Shown here: in pieces, positions 6,091-12,010 of the stretch
How the letters are laid out: each line of letters starts with the position of its first letter
Numbering within the stretch: position 1 is the stretch's first letter
Origin: CAYYYG01 sp964476135
GTDB taxonomy: Bacteria > Patescibacteriota > Microgenomatia > UBA1406 > GWC2-37-13
Length of the DNA stretch: 12,010 nucleotides
Assembly: GCA_964476135.1 (NCBI GenBank)
Contig: CAYYYG010000033.1
Location: 1 to 12,010, forward strand
Reading direction: 5' to 3'
Notes under the pieces: model-generated
The model's database searches: none
Told to the model about the DNA's origin: nothing
The model's input: the letters and a program-made list of their open reading frames with translations, nothing else
Translations under genes and position numbers: made by a program

Positions 6091-7242
6091 TTAGAAATAT
6101 GGGCTCCAGTCCCCTATTGGCATTTTATTATATATAAGAAAGTCCCATGTATACAAATATATTGCAGGCATTAATAATGCTAGGACTATAATAAACTTCC
6201 GTGAAGTAAAAAACTTTTCATGGGCGATGCAAGCAATTGGCCAAATGGGTAAAGTGTACCTCGCAATATCGCGATGCTGGACAAAGAGCGCCGCAATAAA
6301 AAAGAAAAACAAAAAGTAGAAAATACTTCTCTGCTTAATATTGATTACAGAAAACAACGCAGTGAGATATAAAATGTAATAAAAAATAATATCTTCAAGC
6401 CAGGCACTGCCCACCCATTTTGCTGCAGAATTCAAGGCAGAAAACGGATACGGCATCGGAACAACTCCTCCGGTATGAAAATAAGCGAAGAAATCACCGT
6501 ATTGAAGTTTATAAAATAAAAATACTGTCAACAATCCGGCTGGAATAAGAAGCAGCCAGTAATATCCAATCGCAAACCAATTTTCGGACTTTTTAATCCG
6601 ATGACTGAAAAACTTCTCTGCAACTACCGCCGCATAGGCGAAAAAAAGCAGCACCCCTGGAGTTTTGGTCGCCGCGGCGGCAAAACCTGCAAGACCAGCC
6701 AGGAAATACCTTTTTTTTTCAAAAAAAAGCAGCGAAAGCAGCACAAATAATATAAACATAGTTTCTGGAGCTCCGATTGTACGGACAGCCAGAAATCTGG
6801 GCAAAAATAAAAAAACGGATGCCAAAACCATCGGGCGCGAGGTCAGTTCGAATCTTCTTAATAATTCGTAAAATACTATTACCAAGAAAATTGTAGACAC
6901 TAAAGTGACAAACAGCATCGAATACGGATATCCGAAGAGAGGTGCGAAAATCCTGATTGCAAAAGGAAAAACAGGCAAGTGAGCAGCGAAGTATTCCTTG
7001 GTTAATGGTAGAGAAATGATCAGTCCTTTTCCGGGGATATCTATTTTATTTGGATCATAAAGAGTTTTTGCAGGAATAATATACAAAGGTCCGTCAAAAT
7101 TACCGTATAAATAACTCATGTCCGATGAAGGTATCTGCAGTCCGATCCAGCTGTTGCTATGCAGCAGGAAAGGAAGCCAAACAAACAGAGTACTTAATAA
7201 AACAAGAAAAATTAAGGTAAAATAACTACGTGTATGAGTCAT
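6091..7242 (-). CDS. GT-C fold membrane protein, PIG-V/Gpi18-like putative glycosyltransferase
   Basis: This multi-spanning protein of 383 residues has about ten hydrophobic segments, from about 7-27 to about 349-370. The first outer loop holds NFDGPLYIIPAKTLY (48-62), which resembles the DG-x-x-Y signature of PIG-V/Gpi18-type mannosyltransferases. Other landmarks are RTIGAPETMF (154-163), ATKTPGVLL (191-199) and HRDIARYTLPIWP (323-335), at positions where this superfamily has conserved motifs. It is therefore probably a polyprenyl-phosphate-sugar-dependent transferase acting on the outer face of the membrane. The family assignment is by motif resemblance only and the acceptor is unknown. It is the first gene of the leftward operon, 6 nt before the adaptor gene. 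Its ATG sits in ATGAGTCAT, overlapping the first 9 nt of the divergent gene. It contains an A9 run (6711-6719) without loss of frame. Confidence 0.75.
   Translation of the reverse strand: MTHTRSYFTLIFLVLLSTLFVWLPFLLHSNSWIGLQIPSSDMSYLYGNFDGPLYIIPAKTLYDPNKIDIPGKGLIISLPLTKEYFAAHLPVFPFAIRIFAPLFGYPYSMLFVTLVSTIFLVIVFYELLRRFELTSRPMVLASVFLFLPRFLAVRTIGAPETMFILFVLLSLLFFEKKRYFLAGLAGFAAAATKTPGVLLFFAYAAVVAEKFFSHRIKKSENWFAIGYYWLLLIPAGLLTVFLFYKLQYGDFFAYFHTGGVVPMPYPFSALNSAAKWVGSAWLEDIIFYYILYLTALFSVINIKQRSIFYFLFFFFIAALFVQHRDIARYTLPIWPIACIAHEKFFTSRKFIIVLALLMPAIYLYTWDFLIYNKMPIGDWSPYF
7218..7223 (+). promoter_or_regulatory. Candidate -10 for the rightward glycosylation operon
   Basis: TAAAAT lies 10 nt before the ATG at 7234, predicting a transcript start near 7230 and a leader of about four bases. 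It lies inside the coding region of the divergent gene. No good -35 was identified. This is a pattern match only. Confidence 0.3.
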
Positions 7243-8703
7243 ATATATAGATTCATAAATATTTTAACAAATAATAAGACCGCAACCGCCTTAATGATCG
7301 CGGCGGCATTTTTAAGGCTGTATAAAATCGGCCCTTTCATGACATTCCTATCCGATCAGGGCCGTGACGCTATCATAGTTAAGCGCATCGTCACATTCGA
7401 ACACTGGCCCGCGATTGGAGCCCCCACATCAGTTGGCCATATCTTTTTGGGACCGTTCTACTATTATCTGATCGCGCCGTTTCTTTTTTTCAGCAGATTG
7501 GACCCGGTTGGAATGGCGGTTGGAATGGCGGTTATCTCACTAATCGGTTTGTTACTATGCTACCTGATTGTATTGAAGGAGTTCGGGCGTGCCGTTGCGA
7601 ATACATTTTTAGGTCTGGCGGTATTCTCAGCCGTGCTTGTTGAGTACTCGCGGTTTTCCTGGAACCCAAATCCGCTCCCGTATTTTGCCTTTATCGCACT
7701 GTATACATGGCATCGGGCGCTAATTAATCACAGTATGAAGTGGGCTATTTTATCGGGTTCGGTTTTCGCACTCGCGCTACAGCTGCATTATTTAGCAAAC
7801 TTGCTAGCACCGACGATGATCATCATGTATTTATTCACCTTATTACGATCTAAAAAAAGAAAAAAACATTTATTAACACTTCTTTGCTATCTTCTTGGAG
7901 TTGTCGTGTTCTCCTCACCGCTGATACTATTCGACCTTAAACACGGTTTTCTTAACAGTAAAAGCTTCCTGGCACTCTTTTCGAAAACAGAAGTTTCCTC
8001 AGGCGGAATCTCGATGTCAAGAATCATCGAAACTTTGGAAGCATTTGTTTCGCCGGCGATAAACTTGAAGGTCGATGAAAAATTCGTATACTTCACAATA
8101 TTCTCTTTAGTCGGAATCTGTATTTACATCTTAAAGTCCAAAAAACACAAACTTATCGCCACACATGCTGGAACGATCCTATTGTACTGCATAGGCTTTT
8201 CTTATCTGGTGAGCTTCCGCCATCCGCATTATTATATGACTATTTACTTAAGTTTATACCTAGTGCTGTCTTATGTTCTGGTTCAGCTATCAAGAAATAA
8301 ATATCAAGTAATCGTGATCACCGCAATATTATTGGTTTTTGCTTATATTAACTCGAGCCGTTATTTTTTCCTGAAAAATGAACCGAACAATCAGGCGGCA
8401 CATGCAAAGCGTTTAGCGCTGTTCCTAAAATACAAAATCGGAGGTCAACCGTTCAATGTAGCGACATGGCCTATAGCCTTTTCAGAAGAGCCGTATTTAT
8501 ATTTCCTGGAAGTAGAGGGAATAAGACCGGCAAACCGGGAATTATCTGAAATTACCAGTCAAATGTATGTATTGTGTAATGAAGAGCCATGTAGTATAAT
8601 AAATTCACCGTCCTGGAATATCAATATGTTTGGTCCAGCGAAAATAGCCTATAAGTGGAATATAGAGGGTATCAATATTTACAAGCTCGTACATGAAAAC
8701 TAA
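7234..8703 (+). CDS. GT39-like GT-C membrane glycosyltransferase
   Basis: This 489-residue polytopic membrane protein probably transfers a sugar from a polyprenyl-phosphate donor on the outer face of the membrane. The first helix (about 16-32) is followed by an outer loop with LSDQGRDAIIVKRI (39-52). D41 or D45 is the likely catalytic acid. TSVGHIFLGPFYYYLIAP (65-82) is a family-typical stretch. Further motifs are SRFSWNPNPLPYF, LQLHYLANL and SFRHPHYYMTIY. A soluble C-terminal segment of about 90 residues carries a closely spaced cysteine pair (CNEEPC). The ATG at 7234 is the only standard start before the first helix; the next Met (7294) falls inside that helix. The gene overlaps its divergent neighbour by 9 nt and the downstream GT2 gene by 11 nt. 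Sugar and acceptor are unknown. Confidence 0.82.
   Translation: MSHIYRFINILTNNKTATALMIAAAFLRLYKIGPFMTFLSDQGRDAIIVKRIVTFEHWPAIGAPTSVGHIFLGPFYYYLIAPFLFFSRLDPVGMAVGMAVISLIGLLLCYLIVLKEFGRAVANTFLGLAVFSAVLVEYSRFSWNPNPLPYFAFIALYTWHRALINHSMKWAILSGSVFALALQLHYLANLLAPTMIIMYLFTLLRSKKRKKHLLTLLCYLLGVVVFSSPLILFDLKHGFLNSKSFLALFSKTEVSSGGISMSRIIETLEAFVSPAINLKVDEKFVYFTIFSLVGICIYILKSKKHKLIATHAGTILLYCIGFSYLVSFRHPHYYMTIYLSLYLVLSYVLVQLSRNKYQVIVITAILLVFAYINSSRYFFLKNEPNNQAAHAKRLALFLKYKIGGQPFNVATWPIAFSEEPYLYFLEVEGIRPANRELSEITSQMYVLCNEEPCSIINSPSWNINMFGPAKIAYKWNIEGINIYKLVHEN
7261..7269 (-). promoter_or_regulatory. Candidate extended -10 for the leftward GT-C/MacAB-like operon
   Basis: Minus-strand TGT-TAAAAT is an extended -10 located 18 nt upstream of the ATG at 7242, predicting a leader of about 12 nt without a Shine-Dalgarno sequence. 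It lies inside the 5' coding region of the rightward gene. This is a pattern match only. Confidence 0.3.
7506..7533 (+). repeat. 12-bp in-frame tandem duplication
   Basis: GGTTGGAATGGC is present twice in direct tandem followed by a third partial copy (GGTT). In the GT-C gene it encodes VGMAVGMAV in a membrane helix, so it is a frame-neutral four-residue duplication. It looks recent because the copies are identical at the DNA level. Confidence 0.85.
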
Positions 8704-9478
8704 GACTTATTCACTCATTCTCCCCTGCTATAACGAAGAGTCCAACCTGCGAAAAGGCGTACTTGATATCGTGGGTTCTTATACCGAATCCGACGAGCGT
8801 TTTTCCGAAGTGCTGATCATAGACGATGGCTCCACCGATGAATCAAAAACACTCATTAAAAAATATCTTGAAAAATATCCAAAATTCAGACTTATAGAAA
8901 ATAATCACACCGGTAAAGCATTCGCTATCATAAGCGGTATCCGTGAAAGCAAAGCTGATTATGTTTTCTTCTCCGACTTCGATTTGGCAACACCAATTCG
9001 CGAATCAGAAAAACTTTTCCGGGAGATAGATAAAGGTTTTCATGTTGTGATAGGTTCCCGAAGCACCAATAGAGCAGGCGCACCGCTGGCGCGGAAAATA
9101 CTTGCGACCGGATTTATGATAACCAGGAACGTGATGATCGGTCTTCGTGGAATAACCGACACCCAATGCGGGTTTAAGATTTTTGAACGCAATGTGGCGC
9201 TAGAAGTAATTGACAAGCTCCAAGTTTTTAAACAGGAACATACGATAACCACACCTTCGGTAAGCGCCGGATTTGATATTGAATTTTTATTTATTGCAAA
9301 AAGGCTTGGCTGCAAAATTAAAGAGGTCCATGTTGCTTGGAGACATGTAGAATCAAAACGCGTAAGGTTTGTCAAAGATGCAGTCGAAACACTCAGAGAT
9401 ATTGTAAAGATCCGGACAATTGATTTTATGGGGGGCTACAATTTTTCAAAAAAAAAATATACGGTAGACGTCTTATAG
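8693..9478 (+). CDS. GT2 polyprenyl-phosphate glycosyltransferase (ALG5/DPM1 type)
   Basis: This GT-A fold enzyme is predicted to transfer a hexose from a nucleotide sugar to a polyprenyl (undecaprenyl) phosphate at the cytoplasmic membrane face, making the donor for GT-C enzymes. It has 261 residues. Motifs in order are PCYNEE (11-16), IDDGSTD (43-49), NHTGKAFAIISGI (71-83), the DxD-like SDFDLATP (94-101), GSRS (121-124), DTQCGFK (156-162) and GFDIEFLF (193-200). DFDLATP is closer to ALG5-like than to classic DPM1 sequences, so glucose, mannose or another hexose are all possible. There is no transmembrane helix of its own. It overlaps the upstream GT-C gene by 11 nt and has no Shine-Dalgarno sequence. 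Its last codons contain a run of ten A (9448-9457), and the zero-frame product ends KKKYTVDVL just after it. A -1 slip there would fuse it to the next gene. Confidence 0.9.
   Translation: MKTKTYSLILPCYNEESNLRKGVLDIVGSYTESDERFSEVLIIDDGSTDESKTLIKKYLEKYPKFRLIENNHTGKAFAIISGIRESKADYVFFSDFDLATPIRESEKLFREIDKGFHVVIGSRSTNRAGAPLARKILATGFMITRNVMIGLRGITDTQCGFKIFERNVALEVIDKLQVFKQEHTITTPSVSAGFDIEFLFIAKRLGCKIKEVHVAWRHVESKRVRFVKDAVETLRDIVKIRTIDFMGGYNFSKKKYTVDVL
9448..9457 (+). promoter_or_regulatory. A10 slippery tract linking the GT2 and GT-C reading frames
   Basis: Ten consecutive A follow TTTTTC near the end of the GT2 gene. In the GT2 frame they read TCA AAA AAA AAA TAT and stop at TAG 9476-9478. A -1 ribosomal slip on A-AAA-AAA, or transcripts with 11 A, continues as ATA TAC GGT and enters the downstream GT-C frame, which is open from 9424 to 10596. 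The calculated fusion is 255 plus 379, or 634 residues. The run itself is seen directly; its use as a recoding site is inferred. A sequencing indel cannot be excluded. Confidence 0.5.
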
Positions 9479-9483
9479 GTCTA

Positions 9484-10596
9484 TTGATTGTCTGCCTGTC
9501 TCTCGCATATTTATCAGTAAAAATTCTTCCGCATTATCGTCTTTTTCAAGAAAACTATAATAGTTCAGTATTTCAATCAAAATATAACAAATCTCAGTGG
9601 ATGGTCCCGAATTCCACCAAACCTATATCTGATATAGATCTGTACACATACGCCGGATACAGATATGTGCAAGGCGAAAATCCGATAATGATCAATCCGG
9701 AAACTCCTCCACTTGGGAAATATATTATCGGATTATCCATAATGTTGTTTAACAATCAGAGAATCTTAAATCTGATTAGCGCCCTGTTGGTTTTGCTACT
9801 TATATATTTACTGGCCTTCGAATATACCTCCTCGGAGCTTGCAGCTTCATTTGCATTGCTTCTTACTGTCATAAATTCACTTTTTATCGATCAGATAATC
9901 GAGTCTCCGCAGCTGGATATATTCCAGGTTTTATTTTTGCTATGCGTTGTATATTTTCTAAAAATTTACCGGTCCAACGGCAATTATCTGCCGCTCATAC
10001 TCACCGCCGTTGCAATCGGCTGTTTTTCATCGACAAAAATTTTTCTACTGAACTATGTTTTTATCGCGGTTACCATATTCATTTTCTATCTTTTCGACTC
10101 TAAATTACGAAAACGCATAATTGCCGACACTTTAATTATTAATGCCATAGCCCTTGGAATTTTTACTGCTACATATACGAGTCTTTTTTTGCATGGCGGA
10201 TCGTTTTGGCGTTTTTTGGGGACTCAGAAGTGGATTTTTGAATTCTACAGCTCTTCGAGGATTGATATGACAAAACTTTATGGGAATTATGTCAGTCTAA
10301 TTCTATTTAACAAGTGGCGGTTCTGGAGCGAAGGTTATCCGGTCATTCAAAATAAGGAGTGGAGCATTGTCTGGCCGATCGTATTTATTGTAGGCATATT
10401 GTCGCTTATATACATATTGGTTAATCCGAAACTAAGGTCGATCACGCTGTTTCTGTGTCTTTTAACGATAAACTACAATATTTATTTATTTTCGGTGCCC
10501 GTTTTTCCGAGATATCTATTACTGCTTTTTATCCCTCTGAATATTACCATTGCAGTACAACTACATTCGTTTGTAAAAAAATATGCAAAAAAATAA
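9484..10596 (+). CDS. PMT-like GT-C membrane glycosyltransferase, start uncertain
   Basis: This polytopic membrane protein has a first outer loop DIDLYTYAGYRYVQGENP (50-67) followed by NPETPPLGKYIIGLSI (71-86). That matches the pattern of protein-mannosyltransferase-like GT-C enzymes, in which an acidic residue precedes an HPPLGK-like stretch. FSSTKIF comes later in a membrane region. The role is predicted as transfer from a polyprenyl-phosphate sugar; the acceptor is unknown. The earliest standard start is TTG at 9484, 5 nt after the GT2 stop, giving 370 residues. It truncates the protein in the middle of the first helix. The frame is open back to 9424 and encodes KKKIYGRRLIGL just before the TTG, a basic stretch expected at the inner side of the first helix, so the real N-terminus is probably upstream. 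No ATG or GTG exists there, so expression by frameshift fusion to GT2, an unusual start, or reinitiation are the options. It overlaps the next gene by 14 nt. Confidence 0.78.
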   Translation: MIVCLSLAYLSVKILPHYRLFQENYNSSVFQSKYNKSQWMVPNSTKPISDIDLYTYAGYRYVQGENPIMINPETPPLGKYIIGLSIMLFNNQRILNLISALLVLLLIYLLAFEYTSSELAASFALLLTVINSLFIDQIIESPQLDIFQVLFLLCVVYFLKIYRSNGNYLPLILTAVAIGCFSSTKIFLLNYVFIAVTIFIFYLFDSKLRKRIIADTLIINAIALGIFTATYTSLFLHGGSFWRFLGTQKWIFEFYSSSRIDMTKLYGNYVSLILFNKWRFWSEGYPVIQNKEWSIVWPIVFIVGILSLIYILVNPKLRSITLFLCLLTINYNIYLFSVPVFPRYLLLLFIPLNITIAVQLHSFVKKYAKK

Positions 10597-12010
10597 ACCT
10601 AGTCATCAGTACTATATTCCTGCTTTTATATTCGGACTTTTAATATGTATATATGCCGCGACAATAGGCTTCAAACTAATTAACGATCCCCGTCCTTTCG
10701 TCGACTGGGACGAGAGCATATATATGGAGGTCGGCCGCGAAATGATTAAGAATGGATCGGTCGTGCCGCAGTGGTTAAACAAACCTTGGCTAGAAAAACC
10801 CCCTCTGGTTCCATTCGTTTATGGCTTAGTCGCATTGCTGCCATACCGACCTGAAATTACGACCAGAATTTTCAGTTTGCTCCTTTCTGTTTGCGCGCTG
10901 ATACTGATATATTTATGGGCAAAAAAAACATTTCACATTCTTAAAGCACCCGTGAAAACTGCAGAATGGTTGGCTCTATTTGTATGTGTTATAACAGCTA
11001 TTAATCCGGTATTCATAAAAAGGACTCAAGAAGTGAATACGGATGTCTGGCTGCTTATAGGCTGGCTCGGGTACCTTCTTACCTATCCGAGATTTTGGAC
11101 TTCTCTGTTCTTTTTATTTATAGGAGTTTTTAGCAAATCACTGCTTGGGTTTTATCCGCTTGCCCTTACACTGGCAAATGAATTGTATAAATATTTACGT
11201 CATGAAAATCGCAATCTGAAAAATACCCTTATATTATCCGGAAAACAGCTTGCGATCATGATGATCTGGTATTTCATAATGATCATCTTATACGGCACGG
11301 ATTTTATCGAGGTGCACTTCGTTGACCACATGCTGCGAAGAGTTACCCAGTCTATCGAGTCACACTTCGGTAAACGCACATTTTACTTTGATATTTTGGT
11401 CGAAACCTATGGCTGGTATCTGATTCTGTGTGGATTGACGATAGCTGTCGCAATCTATAGATTTGCGAAAGACAAATTATCAAATAAATTACTCTACTTA
11501 CTTTTTTTCTTACCTTTCTTTATTTTCCTCAACCTTACGAAGACTAAAATCGCCTGGTATATCTATCCTGTAGTACCTGGTGTCGCAATGCTTCTTGCGT
11601 ACCCACTTACGCTACTTCGTGACAAATATTTAATTATCACGATGACGATTATCTTGTCGACAGCAGCCTGTTATCAGGGATACTTCAAAAACAAAATACT
11701 AGCAGTTCATTACTCATCGGAAAATCCTAAATACAAAGTAGCGGTGCTTGCCAGAAAGGAATGCCGGAGTCTCCACATGCTCCTTGACGGTGGAACCCGG
11801 GAAATGTTTACGACTCTTGAAAAATTGAATTTATTGATTTCCACTTCGTTTGTATACGGTAATAACCCGGCGATGATCTATTATTACGGGAAGCCAATAA
11901 AATTTTATAAAAACGCTACTGATTTCAAAAATCAGATCCGAAATCTTAAAAGTGGCGAGTGTGTGACGATTGAAAACAAAGAGATTGAATATGTAGGCGA
12001 ACTATCAAAA
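10583..12010 (+). CDS. ArnT-like GT-C membrane glycosyltransferase (3' end outside window)
   Basis: An ATG at 10583, inside the last codons of the preceding gene (14-nt overlap), opens a frame that stays open for 476 codons to the window edge, so the C-terminus is missing. The protein has an N-terminal helix (about 11-31), then an outer loop VDWDESIYMEVGREMIKNG (40-58) with D41/D43/E44 as candidate catalytic acids, and LEKPPLVPFVYGL (70-82), the KPPL motif of ArnT/PMT_2 proteins. RTQEVNTDVWL (147-157), GVFSKSLLGFYPL (181-193), HFVDHMLRRVTQSIESHFG (245-263) and KTKIAWYIYPVVPG (320-333) follow in the ArnT order. From about 365 on, a soluble extracytoplasmic domain begins. Relatives transfer aminoarabinose, mannose or other sugars from undecaprenyl phosphate to lipids or proteins. 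The acceptor here is unknown. There is no Shine-Dalgarno sequence; translational coupling is likely. Confidence 0.88.
   Translation, partial: MQKNKPSHQYYIPAFIFGLLICIYAATIGFKLINDPRPFVDWDESIYMEVGREMIKNGSVVPQWLNKPWLEKPPLVPFVYGLVALLPYRPEITTRIFSLLLSVCALILIYLWAKKTFHILKAPVKTAEWLALFVCVITAINPVFIKRTQEVNTDVWLLIGWLGYLLTYPRFWTSLFFLFIGVFSKSLLGFYPLALTLANELYKYLRHENRNLKNTLILSGKQLAIMMIWYFIMIILYGTDFIEVHFVDHMLRRVTQSIESHFGKRTFYFDILVETYGWYLILCGLTIAVAIYRFAKDKLSNKLLYLLFFLPFFIFLNLTKTKIAWYIYPVVPGVAMLLAYPLTLLRDKYLIITMTIILSTAACYQGYFKNKILAVHYSSENPKYKVAVLARKECRSLHMLLDGGTREMFTTLEKLNLLISTSFVYGNNPAMIYYYGKPIKFYKNATDFKNQIRNLKSGECVTIENKEIEYVGELSK

Noticed and set aside
6711..6728. A9 run next to an 8-base T run (minus strand) in the PIG-V-like gene as a second slippery site
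   Set aside because: The reading frame continues through it for the whole gene and neither alternative frame leads to a plausible product, so it is just Lys/Phe-rich coding sequence (FFEKKR).
10455..10643. Short plus-strand frame across the end of the PMT-like gene
   Set aside because: It is out of frame with two well-supported overlapping genes and shows no protein-like pattern.

Overview
The window looks like a chromosome segment from a small-genome, single-membrane (monoderm) bacterium, most likely of the Candidate Phyla Radiation (Patescibacteria). Grounds for this are moderate to low GC, tightly packed and often overlapping genes, near absence of Shine-Dalgarno sequences, a MacAB-type exporter whose adaptor has a short hairpin and no outer-membrane partner, and a dense set of polyprenyl-phosphate-dependent (GT-C) glycosyltransferases. 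The phylum assignment is inference from gene style; nothing in the window is a phylogenetic marker.

Layout. Bases 1-351 hold a minus-strand tRNA block: tRNA-Ala(CGC) at the window edge, a tRNA-like 5' half running into a long imperfect hairpin, and tRNA-Arg(CCG), followed by a short low-complexity spacer. uppP (undecaprenyl-diphosphatase) reads leftward from 1122. Diverging from it are a GT4 glycosyltransferase and mutM (Fpg DNA glycosylase), which overlap by 23 nt. Both divergent genes have an extended -10 hexamer exactly 6 nt before the ATG, predicting leaderless mRNAs.

Bases 3159-7242 are a leftward operon, in transcription order: a PIG-V/Gpi18-like GT-C membrane protein, a MacA-like adaptor, a LolD/MacB-type ATPase and a MacB/FtsX-type permease. 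Gaps are 6 nt, 17 nt and a 4-nt overlap. The first gene starts head-to-head with the next, rightward operon, the two coding sequences overlapping by 9 nt in the word ATGAGTCAT.

Bases 7234-12010 are a rightward glycosylation operon: a GT39-like GT-C protein, an ALG5/DPM1-type GT2 polyprenyl-phosphate glycosyltransferase, a PMT-like GT-C protein, and an ArnT-like GT-C protein that runs off the window. The GT2 enzyme probably charges undecaprenyl phosphate with a hexose on the cytoplasmic face. The GT-C enzymes would use such donors on the outer face, and UppP would recycle undecaprenyl pyrophosphate made elsewhere in the same lipid cycle.

The most interesting spot is a run of ten A at the end of the GT2 gene (9448-9457). 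A -1 ribosomal slip there, or one extra A in the transcript, joins the GT2 frame to the following GT-C frame and would give a 634-residue two-domain enzyme. The GT-C frame has no ATG near its N-terminus, but its upstream extension looks coding, with a basic stretch before the first membrane helix.
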